Origin: Bradyrhizobium symbiodeficiens
Lineage (GTDB): Bacteria; Pseudomonadota; Alphaproteobacteria; Rhizobiales; Xanthobacteraceae
Length of the DNA stretch: 64,000 nt
Reading direction: 5' to 3'
Assembly (NCBI RefSeq): GCF_002266465.3
Contig: NZ_CP029427.2
Span: 2,234,501 to 2,298,500, forward strand
In this document: positions 8,578 to 16,976 of the stretch, piece after piece
Numbering within the stretch: position 1 is the first letter of the stretch
How the letters are laid out: each line of letters opens with the position of its first letter
Notes under the pieces: model-generated
The model's database searches: none
The model's input: only the letters and a program-made list of their open reading frames with translations
Told to the model about the DNA's origin: nothing
Program-made: the position numbers and the translations under genes

Positions 8578-9852
8578 CTAGCCAAAAGTATCCGCGGTGA
8601 TGGTTTGAAACCAGCGCTCCGCCTCCGCCGCCTCGCGCGCCCGCAGTTCGCGCGGCGCATCGACCGGGCTCGTCGCGCCGCCCTCGACCTCGGCGAAGAT
8701 GTCGCCCTTGGGCTGGTAATTTCCCGCGAGCGAGAAGCCGTAGCCGGGGGCGACGGTGTTGTAGCAGACGCCTGTCAGCCGCGGCGGCTCCGGCGTGCGG
8801 CCGGCGAGCAAAGCGACGATCGCGGCAGCGCAGGCCTTGCCTTGCGCGCTTGCGGCTGATGCCGATTTGGGGATGCCGCCGCCAAGGCAGGCGTCGCCGA
8901 CGACATGGATGTTCTTGACGAGTTTCGATTCGAACGTAACAGGATAGATCGGACACCAGCCGGTCGCATCCACAGCGCCCGCGATCCCGGCGATGCGTCC
9001 CGCGCGTTGCGGCGGAATCACGTTGGCGACATCGGGTGTGTAGTTGCCGAACTCGGTGACGATGGTTCTGGTCGAAGGATCGACCGAGGTGACGCGGCCG
9101 CCCTGCGACAGGCCAATCCGCTCGATCATGTCGCCGTAGAGCTCCTTCCACGCCTTCTCGAACAGCCGCTGCTGGGAGAAATTGTCCTTGGCGTCGAGCA
9201 CCAGAACCTTTGATCGTGGCTTGTTGGCTTTCAGATAATGCGCGATCAGGCTGGCGCGCTCGTACGGCGCCGGCGGGCAGCGCGAGGGATTGGCCGGAAT
9301 GGCGATCGCGACTGTGCCGCCGTCAGCCATTGCCTCCAACTGCCTGCGCAGCAACAGCGTTTGCGCGCCGGCCTTCCAGGCGTGCGGCATCTTCTCCGAC
9401 GCGGCATCGTCATAGCCGGGCAGGGCTTCGACATGGAAGTCGATGCCGGGCGAGAGCACGAGACGGTCATAGGGCAGCGCGACGCCATCATTCGTCACGA
9501 CGCTGCGTCGCTCCGGGTCGATCGTGGTCACGGCCTGACCGATCACCGTGACGCCATCGGCGGCAATCTTGTCGTAGTCGAACTGCTGCGCCTCGATGTC
9601 GCGAAGGCCCGCAATCACTGCGTTGCTGAAAGGACAGGACGTGAAGACCGCGTTGGGCTCGATCAGGATCACTTGCATATTTTTCTGCGCGGCCTTCAGC
9701 GCCCGCGCGCAAGCCGCGCCGCCGAATCCGCCGCCGACCACGACGACGCGTCCTGCGGACTGCGCGCGCAGGATCGACGGTCGCGCCAGCGTTGCGGCTG
9801 CCGCGGTGATGCCGAGCACGGCGTTTCGCCGTGTCATCGGGCGCCTCGTCAT
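8578..9852 (-). CDS. Sulfide dehydrogenase flavoprotein subunit (FccB/SoxF type)
   Basis: The protein has a Tat signal (MTRRNAVLGI), then the FAD-binding Rossmann motif VVVGGGFGGAACARAL near residue 40. A flavocytochrome c sulfide dehydrogenase C-terminal domain follows (VCYNTVAPGYGFSLAG near residue 345). Redox cysteines are visible in TSCPFSN and GWCPIYPV. It oxidises sulfide to sulfur in the periplasm and passes electrons to a cytochrome c; with no fccA here, SoxX or a distant cytochrome would have to serve. Four in-frame starts (TTG 9870, ATG 9861, 9852, 9837) are possible; 9852 is a compromise because it keeps the full Tat region. The stop is 3 bases before the first soxX ATG. Confidence 0.9.
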   Translation of the reverse strand: MTRRPMTRRNAVLGITAAAATLARPSILRAQSAGRVVVVGGGFGGAACARALKAAQKNMQVILIEPNAVFTSCPFSNAVIAGLRDIEAQQFDYDKIAADGVTVIGQAVTTIDPERRSVVTNDGVALPYDRLVLSPGIDFHVEALPGYDDAASEKMPHAWKAGAQTLLLRRQLEAMADGGTVAIAIPANPSRCPPAPYERASLIAHYLKANKPRSKVLVLDAKDNFSQQRLFEKAWKELYGDMIERIGLSQGGRVTSVDPSTRTIVTEFGNYTPDVANVIPPQRAGRIAGIAGAVDATGWCPIYPVTFESKLVKNIHVVGDACLGGGIPKSASAASAQGKACAAAIVALLAGRTPEPPRLTGVCYNTVAPGYGFSLAGNYQPKGDIFAEVEGGATSPVDAPRELRAREAAEAERWFQTITADTFG

Positions 9853-9871
9853 CGGGATCATTCCAGGCAAA

Positions 9872-9907
9872 GACGCCGCGGCGGCCTGTCGTGGCCGCCG
9901 CGGCGTC
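9872..9907. terminator. Strong hairpin between the molybdenum hydroxylase and sox genes
   Basis: A perfect 15-bp stem (GACGCCGCGGCGGCC, loop TGTCGT, then the complement) lies two bases after the hydroxylase stop and just before fccB. On the leftward strand it is followed only by CTTTGCC, not a full T-run, so termination may be partial or the hairpin may stabilise the upstream message. Confidence 0.65.
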
Positions 9908-9909
9908 TG

Positions 9910-12096
9910 TCAGGCGAAGGTGATGTTCTGGTCGCGCAGCGGCACAGAACGGATGCGCTTGCCGGTCGCGGCGAAGTAGGCGTTGAGCACCGCTGGCGCT
10001 GCGACGCCGATGGTCGGCTCGCCGACGCCGCCCCAGAACCCGCCGCTCGGCACCATCACCGATTCCACCTTCGGCATCTCGTTGATGCGCATCGAATTGT
10101 AGGTGTCGAAGTTGGTTTGCTCGATCTTGCCGTCCTTGACGGTGCAGCCGCCATAGAACAGCGCCGAGAGGCCGTAGACGAAGGAGCCCGCGATCTGACG
10201 CTCCACCTGGGCCGGATTGACGACGTAGCCGGGATCGGTGGAGGCGACGATGCGAAGCACCTTGATCTTGTTGCCGTCGGTCACCGAGATCTCAGCGGCG
10301 CCGGCGACATAGCTGCTATAGCCCATCACCTGGGCGATGCCGCGATAGACGCCCTGCGGCGCCGGCGTGCTCCAGCCGATCTTCTCGGCGACCGCATTGA
10401 GCACAGCGAGGTGCTTGGGGTGACTGCCCATCAGCTTGCGGCGGAATTCGAGCGGGTCCTGGCCTGCGGCCTGGGCCAGCTCGTCCATGAAGCACTCCAT
10501 GTAGATCGCGTTGTGATTGACGTTGACGCCGCGCCAGAAGCCGGGCGGGACGTGCGGGTTGCGCATCGCGTGCTCGACCAGCAGGTTCGGCACCGAATAG
10601 CCGAACGCAGCTTCGCCGGATTGGGCGACGCCCTGGAACGCCGCGGGGTCCATGCCGTTCTGCAGCGCCTCGGGGCGCAGCGAGAACAGGATCGACTGCC
10701 CGGACAGGCGGTAGTGGAGCGCGACGAGATTGTTGTCGGCATCGAACGCGCCGGTCATCTTGCACTGGGTGATCGGGTGATATCGGCCGTGCGCCATGTC
10801 CTCTTCGCGCGACCACAGCAGCTTGACCGGTGTGCCAGGCATCTCTTTGGCGATGATCACGGCCTGGCGGACATAGTCGGTCTGGCCGCGCCGGCCGAAA
10901 CCGCCGCCCGGCATCACCTTGTGCACGTCGCATTTGTCGGCCGGCAGGCCGGAGGCCTCCAGCACCGCTGCGAACGCCGCCTCGCCATTCTGCGTGCCGC
11001 ACCAAACCTCGCATTTGTCCGCGGTGTAGAGCGCGGTGGCGTTCATGGGCTCCATCGTGGCATGGTTCTGGTAGGGATAGGAGTAGACGGCCTCGACCTT
11101 CTTGGCCGCACTCGCAATCGCTGCCTTGGCGTCGCCGTTCTTGTTGCCGACATAGGCCGGCTGGTCGTTGTTGAGACCTTCCGCCAGCCACTTCGCAATC
11201 GACTCGCTGGAGACCTTTGCGTTGTCGCCCTCGTCCCAGACGACCGGCAGCGCATCCAGCGCGGTCTTGGCGTGCCACCAGGTGTCGGCAACGACCGCGA
11301 CCGCGGTATCGCCGACCTTGACGACCTTCTTGACGCCTTTCATGCCGGCGATCTTGGCTTCGTCAAAGCTTTTCAGCTTGCCGCCGAACACCGGGCAGTC
11401 CTTGATCGCGGCATTCAGCATGCCCGGCAGCTTGACGTCGACGCCGTAGATCATGGCGCCGTTGGTCTTGTCGACGGTGTCGAGCCGCTTCACGCCCTTG
11501 CCGATCAGTTTCCAGTCCTTCGGATCCTTCAGCTTGACGTCGGCCGGTGGCGTCAGCTTCGCGGCGGCCTCGGCGACCTTGCCGTAGGTCGTGGTCCGGC
11601 CCGACGGCGTATGGGTGATGACGCTGTTCGCTGCCGTGCATTCGGAGACCGGCACCTTCCATGCCTCGGCCGCGGCCTGGATCAGCATCACGCGCGCGGT
11701 GGCGCCGCCCTTGCGGACATAGTCCTGTGAGGATCGGATGCCGCGGCTGCCGCCGGTCGAGAAATCGCCCCAGACGCGCTTGCGGGCGACGCTCTGGCCC
11801 GGCGTCGGATATTCGGTCGTGACCTTGGTCCAGTCGCATTCGAGTTCCTCGGCGACGAGCTGGGCGAGACCTGTGAGCGAACCCTGGCCCATCTCGGAGC
11901 GGGCGATGCGAATCACGACGGTGTCGTCGGGCCTGACCACGACCCAGGCGCCGATCTCCGGCGAGCCGTCAGCAGCGCGGACCACGGCGGGCCCGCCGAA
12001 GGGGATATCGAGGCCGATCGCGAGGCCGGCGCCGAGCGTGGCGCTGCCGATGACGAAGGCACGGCGATTCATCCTGGGAGAAACATGCTTGTTCAT
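9910..12096 (-). CDS. Molybdenum hydroxylase large subunit, isoquinoline 1-oxidoreductase beta type
   Basis: The 728-residue protein starts with a Tat signal (MNRRAFVIGSATLGAG) and belongs to the xanthine-oxidase family branch with two molybdopterin-binding repeats. Visible landmarks are SEMGQGSLTGLAQLVAEEL, the GGGFGRRG loop that contacts the cofactor, and a C-terminal GVGEPTIGVAAPA holding the catalytic glutamate. It hydroxylates an aldehyde or N-heterocycle using water. There is no FAD subunit; family members of this type pass electrons from the small iron-sulfur subunit to a cytochrome c. The small-subunit gene lies 10 bases upstream in the same unit. The substrate is not predictable. Confidence 0.92.
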   Translation of the reverse strand: MNKHVSPRMNRRAFVIGSATLGAGLAIGLDIPFGGPAVVRAADGSPEIGAWVVVRPDDTVVIRIARSEMGQGSLTGLAQLVAEELECDWTKVTTEYPTPGQSVARKRVWGDFSTGGSRGIRSSQDYVRKGGATARVMLIQAAAEAWKVPVSECTAANSVITHTPSGRTTTYGKVAEAAAKLTPPADVKLKDPKDWKLIGKGVKRLDTVDKTNGAMIYGVDVKLPGMLNAAIKDCPVFGGKLKSFDEAKIAGMKGVKKVVKVGDTAVAVVADTWWHAKTALDALPVVWDEGDNAKVSSESIAKWLAEGLNNDQPAYVGNKNGDAKAAIASAAKKVEAVYSYPYQNHATMEPMNATALYTADKCEVWCGTQNGEAAFAAVLEASGLPADKCDVHKVMPGGGFGRRGQTDYVRQAVIIAKEMPGTPVKLLWSREEDMAHGRYHPITQCKMTGAFDADNNLVALHYRLSGQSILFSLRPEALQNGMDPAAFQGVAQSGEAAFGYSVPNLLVEHAMRNPHVPPGFWRGVNVNHNAIYMECFMDELAQAAGQDPLEFRRKLMGSHPKHLAVLNAVAEKIGWSTPAPQGVYRGIAQVMGYSSYVAGAAEISVTDGNKIKVLRIVASTDPGYVVNPAQVERQIAGSFVYGLSALFYGGCTVKDGKIEQTNFDTYNSMRINEMPKVESVMVPSGGFWGGVGEPTIGVAAPAVLNAYFAATGKRIRSVPLRDQNITFA

Positions 12097-12106
12097 GGGC
12101 GGCTCC

Positions 12107-12556
12107 TTATGCGCTTGCGATCGTGTGGATCGCCTCGCGCACCTGCTGGAAGGTGCCGCAGCGGCAGATATTGGTGATGGCCTCGTCAATATCGGCGTCG
12201 GTCGGCTTCGGCTTCTCGTTCAGCAGCGCCGCCACCGCCATGATCATGCCGCTCTGGCAATAGCCGCATTGCGGCACGTCCTGGGCGATCCAGGCCTCCT
12301 GCACCTTGTGCAAGGCATCGCGTGAGCCGAGTCCCTCGATGGTCGTAATCTTCTTGCCCTCTGCTTCGCTGACCGAGACGCCGCAGGAGCGGATCGCAAC
12401 GCCTTCCATGTGCACCGTGCAGGCGCCGCATTGTGCAATGCCGCAACCGTATTTGGTGCCGGTCAGGCCGGCATTCTCGCGGATCGCCCAGAGCAGCGGC
12501 GTATCCGGCTCGACGTCGAGGGTGAAGGTTTTTCCGTTGATTGTTAGGTTTGCCAT
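12107..12556 (-). CDS. Molybdenum hydroxylase small [2Fe-2S] subunit, isoquinoline 1-oxidoreductase alpha type
   Basis: The 149-residue protein has the two expected iron-sulfur sites. The plant-ferredoxin-type site uses Cys38, Cys43, Cys46 and Cys58 ([15 protein letters not shown], then RSCG). The second site uses Cys97, Cys100, Cys131 and Cys133 (QCGYCQSGM, then NICRCGT). It relays electrons from the molybdenum site of the large subunit. It has no signal peptide and probably rides the Tat signal of its partner. It is the first gene of the leftward block. Confidence 0.94.
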   Translation of the reverse strand: MANLTINGKTFTLDVEPDTPLLWAIRENAGLTGTKYGCGIAQCGACTVHMEGVAIRSCGVSVSEAEGKKITTIEGLGSRDALHKVQEAWIAQDVPQCGYCQSGMIMAVAALLNEKPKPTDADIDEAITNICRCGTFQQVREAIHTIASA

Positions 12557-12891
12557 CGCGGTCCCCTGATTGGCCCAATCCGCCGATTGAACTCAGAGGC
12601 GCAATGTGTCCGGCAAATTGGAACTGTTCAAATCAATAGTGCGAGGGGTGAATCGCGAGGAATTGCGCTGCGGGGGAAGATTATGAGGAGGGCGGTGTTT
12701 TGTCTCACGCCCTCCAATGGTCGATCCGATCGACCTTCCGCGGGCGCCAATCCACAGGTCTGGGGCGACACGCAGCTGTGAACGCGGGTTCCAGGTCCGG
12801 TCTGGCCACGGTGACAGTTTGTCCCTTTTGCCGGGATGCAAGACGTTCGCGGTCTGGTACACTGCGCCGACGCCAGAAGGAGTTCCATGAA
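12557..12891. other. Divergent intergenic region
   Basis: The 335 bases separate the molybdenum hydroxylase genes from the radical SAM gene. The only clear structure is an 8-bp perfect hairpin GGAGGGCG/CGCCCTCC at 12687-12715, without a T-run. No consensus sigma-54, EcfG or FixK element was found. An open frame crosses it in phase with the radical SAM gene, but its residue composition is not protein-like. Confidence 0.5.
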
Positions 12892-14502
12892 TTGCCAAGT
12901 CCCAACGTGCTGATGCTGTATCCGCTGTTCTCGGCGGAATCCTTCTGGACCTTTGGCGAATCCTGCAAGGTGTTGGGCGTAAAGCGCCCGGCCGCTCCCT
13001 TGGGCCTGATCACCGTTGCCGCGATGCTGCCCGAAAGCTGGACGGTCCGGCTGATCGATTGCAACACGGCGCCCTTCAGCGACGAGGATCTGGCCTGGGC
13101 CGACGTCGTCTTCACCGGCGGGATGATGCCGCAGCAGGCCGACACGCTGCGCCTGATCGAGATTTGCCGTGCCGCAGGCAAGCCGGTGGTCGTGGGGGGA
13201 CCGGATCCGACCTCGAGCCCGCACATCTATGAACGGGCCGACTTCAGGGTGCTCGGCGAAGCCGAGAGCGTCATCGACGATTTCGTCGCGGCCTGGGAAG
13301 GCGGCGCGCGGTCCGGAACCTTTACCGCACCGAAATTCCAGGCGGACGTGACCAAGACGCCGGTCCCGCGCTTCGATCTGCTCAAGTTCGAGGACTATAT
13401 GTATCTCGGCGTGCAGTATTCCCGCGGATGTCCGTTCACCTGCGAGTTCTGCGACATCATCGAGCTCTATGGCCGCGTCCCGAGGACCAAGACCAACGCG
13501 CAGATGCTGTCGGAACTCGACCGACTCTACACCATGGGCTACCGCGGCCATCTCGATTTCGTCGACGACAATTTCATCGGCAACAAGAAGTCGCTCAGGC
13601 TGTTCCTGCCTCAACTCGCCGAGTGGCAGCGCGCGCACGGCTATCCCTTCGAATTGTCGACCGAAGCCTCGGTCAATCTGGCAGACGATCCCGAGCTGCT
13701 GGACCTGATGGGCGCAGCCAATTTCTTCGCCGTCTTCGTCGGCATCGAAAGTCCGGATCCGGCGACGCTGGTCGCGATGCGGAAGAAGCAGAACACGCGG
13801 CGCAACATCGCCGAGAGCATCCACAAGATCTACGCCGCGGGCATGCTCGTCACCGCGGGCTTCATCGTCGGCTTCGACAACGAGAAGGTCTCCATGGCGG
13901 ACGCCATGATCGATTTCATCGAGGAGGCGGCGATTCCCGTCAGCATGGTCGGATTGCTCTATGCCTTGCCGAACACACAACTGACGCGCCGCCTGGAGCG
14001 CGAAGGCCGACTCCACGTCGGCCACGATGTGGCGCCGACCATCGGCGCCGATCAGTGCACGGCCGGGATCAATTTCGATCCGGTGCGCCCGCTGCGCGAC
14101 ATCCTGACGGACTACAAGCGCGTGCTGGAGCATGTCTACAGCCCGGCCGCCTATGCAGGACGCGTCGACCGCTTGATGACGCTGCTCGACCGTTCGCGGC
14201 AGCGCCACGAACTCGCGGAAGGGGATATCCGCGCCAAGCTCGGTGCGATGGAGACCGTGCATCGTGTCGTCTCCGCGCTTCCCGAAGCGCGCGGGCCGCT
14301 GTGGCAGACGTTCATGAACTGCGCCAAGCGCGACACGTCATCGGCGCGCATTGCGGTCCAGATGATCGCCGCCTATGCCCATCTCGGACCGTTCTCCCGC
14401 AAGGTCATCGCCGCCATCGATGAGCGCCTGGCGGCGCTGGACGAGCAAATGCCGAGTCCAGCCGTGGCAGCGGGCGCGACCGAGGCTCGACATCTGGCCT
14501 GA
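12892..14502 (+). CDS. B12-binding-domain radical SAM protein (DUF4070 type)
   Basis: From a TTG at 12892, nine bases after AAGGAG, the protein has 536 residues. Residues about 5-140 form a cobalamin-binding-type Rossmann region (VLMLYPLF, PAAPLGLITVAAMLP, VVVGGPDPTSSP). The radical SAM cluster motif follows as C180-P-F-T-C184-E-F-C187. The C-terminal half (about 290-480) resembles the DUF4070 region found in hopanoid C-2 methylase HpnP and relatives. The class methylates or rearranges unactivated carbons. I cannot call HpnP from the sequence because no hopanoid gene lies nearby. No ATG is available near the Shine-Dalgarno; the next in-frame GTG and ATG (12907, 12913) would cut into the first strand. 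Confidence 0.82.
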   Translation: MPSPNVLMLYPLFSAESFWTFGESCKVLGVKRPAAPLGLITVAAMLPESWTVRLIDCNTAPFSDEDLAWADVVFTGGMMPQQADTLRLIEICRAAGKPVVVGGPDPTSSPHIYERADFRVLGEAESVIDDFVAAWEGGARSGTFTAPKFQADVTKTPVPRFDLLKFEDYMYLGVQYSRGCPFTCEFCDIIELYGRVPRTKTNAQMLSELDRLYTMGYRGHLDFVDDNFIGNKKSLRLFLPQLAEWQRAHGYPFELSTEASVNLADDPELLDLMGAANFFAVFVGIESPDPATLVAMRKKQNTRRNIAESIHKIYAAGMLVTAGFIVGFDNEKVSMADAMIDFIEEAAIPVSMVGLLYALPNTQLTRRLEREGRLHVGHDVAPTIGADQCTAGINFDPVRPLRDILTDYKRVLEHVYSPAAYAGRVDRLMTLLDRSRQRHELAEGDIRAKLGAMETVHRVVSALPEARGPLWQTFMNCAKRDTSSARIAVQMIAAYAHLGPFSRKVIAAIDERLAALDEQMPSPAVAAGATEARHLA

Positions 14503-14760
14503 CATCCGTAACGCGATGGACCCGCCCACGACGCTTTGATGCGCTGCCCGGCGGGCCGTCCGGGTATCAAATCGGCTGTCATGTGTGAGATCCCGGCTTG
14601 ACAGCAGGACAACCTCAAGCTGATCGTCATCAGGACGACACTGCTGCGATTTTCGGCGTCTGAACGTTCCGCGCGGGCTTTTGAATGGTCCGCGAGGCTC
14701 GGTGCTCGTCTGCCATTGCGACCGACGTCATTGCCGGAAAAGCTTTAGCGGGGGTAAGCC

Positions 14761-16944
14761 ATGTTCAGGAAAGTGATCCTCTGGTCGGTTGCGCTGATCG
14801 TCGTGGCGGTGCTGGTCTTCGCATATCTGCCCTCCTTCATCGCCGATTCCATCTACCGAAACGTCGACGACATCACTGACGGTGAGATGCCCGCCACCAT
14901 CACGGCCTTTCAATCCGGGCCGGACGTCGTCAGCACCATCGGTGGCAGTGGCGAGGGCCTGAACTGCAGCCTGCCGCCCTGGGCCAACATATTCTTCGAC
15001 GGCGGCCGGGATTCCGACCAGAAGCGCCATCTCGTCCTGCAGCGATTCAGGCAGGCCTGCGTCTTTCACGACCTGTGCTATCGCCATGGCCTTGCGACCT
15101 ATGGCTATAACCAGAACGATTGCGATCGCATTCTGCAGAACGCGGCTTTTCGACTCTGTCTCTACATACGAAACGGCAGCCAGGAGAGCAGCGCGGCGCG
15201 CTGTCAGACCGACTCCAAGATGGTTCTGGCCGGCGTGAGCCTCGGAGGATACGACGCCTTTCGCGGCTGGGACCGATCGACCTATTTCGAATTCGATTCC
15301 GACCCGTCGCGGTCGAACGGATTTCTGGTCAGCCGTGTGGTCAGTCATCCATTCAAGTCGATTCTGCCTGCCAAATACGCCAATGATCCTGATCAGGTCA
15401 TTCTCATGTTCGAGAACCTTCGCTCCAATCTCGCCGTGACCTGCATCACCTGCGCGAATGTTCCCGTCCTCGAATGGACCACCGATCCGAATGCGGTCAG
15501 CGCCGAACTGAGCTCAGTCGGGGTGATGCGGTTGCCGGATGTGCTGCTCAGGCGCGTACCCATGCTGACCGAAACCATGCCGGTCTGGTTGCCGCCGCGC
15601 CGGCGGCATGCGGCACCGCATCTCCTGGTCGATGGAGCGGGCAGGGATCATCTGATCTGGATGAGCCGGAACAACCCGGAGAACAGCGTATCCTGCATCG
15701 TCGGCGCCGATGCTGCGCGTCTCCTCACCAACACCTTGCCGACCCGGGATCTGTGCTCGATCGACGCCGGCCCGTCGCTCACCCGCGTGGAGATCGACAT
15801 GTTCGCGAGCTCTCCGCTTCCGATGGAAGTCCCCGGAAGTCCCGACATCATCTATGCGACTTCGATCAGCCCGCAGAAGACGAAGGAGCACCATCTGAGC
15901 TTCTGTTCGCGCTCCGCGTCCAGGAAGGTCGAGGGGACCGATGACGACCGGTCCAAATGCGTCACCTTCCCCGAAACTGAGGTCCGTGACGGCTCCGGGC
16001 TCGGTGCCTTTCAGAGCTTTCCGTTTGTTCGCCCCGGACAGCAGATCTATTTCGCGCGAGACATCGCACAGCGCACGGATTCGCCGCTGACCGCCATCTG
16101 GCAGCGCGCCTTCGGCAACACCTTCTCGCCGGAAGGGGCCCTGCTTGTGATCGACGTTGCACCGCCGCTCGCCGCCAAAGGCCCTCTCTCGGCCAAGCTG
16201 AAGAAGATCGTCCGGTTCAACATCGACGATCGCTTCGATCCGATGATGCCGATCACGCGCAAGGTGGACGATTTGCGATTCCTGAGCCTCGAGGCGTCGA
16301 AGTCGAGCGTGCACCTTCGCACGATCGATTTTGCCAGGGACAACCCCTCCGTCGGCAATGTGCGGCTGACGATGGGCAACGGTGACGTGGAGCTGGACCG
16401 CTCGTGGGCGGAGAGGCCCATGCTGGTGCTGGAGACCAGGGACGCACGACCCAGGACCAAGCTGGTGTTCTCGCGTGGGGAAATCGCGATCGAACCGGGC
16501 AAGCCCACAGCGACCACGGAAGCGTTGAAGCTGGAGACCCTGGTTTTCGAACGCGATGCTGCGGCGCCTTCGAATACGCCGTTCGTTAAATCGGCGGGAG
16601 GGGCGTGCCGCATCGTTTACGAGTTCGAAGCGGGCCGCACCGATTGGCCATGCTACCGCGTGTTCGACCCCGACCGCACGATGCGGGCCTCGCCGGCGAC
16701 GAGGATGCGGGCCTCCCAAATGCTGGTCGGGCGGTTCACCCAAGGGGCGGGTCACGGCATTGCATTTCCCGATCTCTGCCTGAAATCGGAGCCGATCATC
16801 CTGGCACCGCAAGGGAGCACGTTTGTGCCCGTGAGCGAGACCGCGGGCTGGAAGGGACCGCCAAGGTTTCAACGGACCATCACATGTGAGCCGCTCGACG
16901 CCGCGGCAGTGGTGAGCCGTCCCATCGCGCAGACGGCGCCGTAA
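14761..16944 (+). CDS. Membrane-anchored protein with phospholipase A2-like motif
   Basis: The 727-residue protein has one hydrophobic segment at residues about 5-27 and an otherwise soluble, probably periplasmic body. Residues 100-133 carry the arrangement of secreted phospholipase A2: C100-V-F-H103-D104-L-C106-Y107, then a second helix with D120-C121-D122 and C133. His103-Asp104 would be the catalytic pair, and Asp122 the residue that orients it. A possible calcium loop (FFDGG) lies at 78-82. The remaining roughly 550 residues match no family I know, though many regularly spaced hydrophobic strands suggest a beta-rich fold. The ATG follows GCGGGGGTAAGCC. It stands alone between the radical SAM gene and a convergent MFS gene. 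Confidence 0.7.
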   Translation: MFRKVILWSVALIVVAVLVFAYLPSFIADSIYRNVDDITDGEMPATITAFQSGPDVVSTIGGSGEGLNCSLPPWANIFFDGGRDSDQKRHLVLQRFRQACVFHDLCYRHGLATYGYNQNDCDRILQNAAFRLCLYIRNGSQESSAARCQTDSKMVLAGVSLGGYDAFRGWDRSTYFEFDSDPSRSNGFLVSRVVSHPFKSILPAKYANDPDQVILMFENLRSNLAVTCITCANVPVLEWTTDPNAVSAELSSVGVMRLPDVLLRRVPMLTETMPVWLPPRRRHAAPHLLVDGAGRDHLIWMSRNNPENSVSCIVGADAARLLTNTLPTRDLCSIDAGPSLTRVEIDMFASSPLPMEVPGSPDIIYATSISPQKTKEHHLSFCSRSASRKVEGTDDDRSKCVTFPETEVRDGSGLGAFQSFPFVRPGQQIYFARDIAQRTDSPLTAIWQRAFGNTFSPEGALLVIDVAPPLAAKGPLSAKLKKIVRFNIDDRFDPMMPITRKVDDLRFLSLEASKSSVHLRTIDFARDNPSVGNVRLTMGNGDVELDRSWAERPMLVLETRDARPRTKLVFSRGEIAIEPGKPTATTEALKLETLVFERDAAAPSNTPFVKSAGGACRIVYEFEAGRTDWPCYRVFDPDRTMRASPATRMRASQMLVGRFTQGAGHGIAFPDLCLKSEPIILAPQGSTFVPVSETAGWKGPPRFQRTITCEPLDAAAVVSRPIAQTAP

Positions 16945-16976
16945 AGGTCGACTCGCGCTGAAGCGCGCCGATGGGC

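Noticed and set aside
9238..11730. An 830-codon rightward open frame
   Set aside because: It is antisense to the molybdenum hydroxylase and FccB genes, which carry recognisable motifs; its translation is rich in His, Arg, Asp and Gly without any domain.
6373..12556. Metabolic island or prophage origin of the sox and hydroxylase block
   Set aside because: No integrase, tRNA edge, transposase or change in base composition is visible; the block looks like ordinary chromosome.
12687..12715. Hairpin as terminator between the hydroxylase and radical SAM genes
   Set aside because: The genes diverge here, no transcript needs to end, and no T-run follows on either side.
12700..12891. N-terminal extension of the radical SAM protein
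   Set aside because: The extension is Arg- and Ser-rich, lies upstream of a good AAGGAG-TTG start and has no fold-like pattern.
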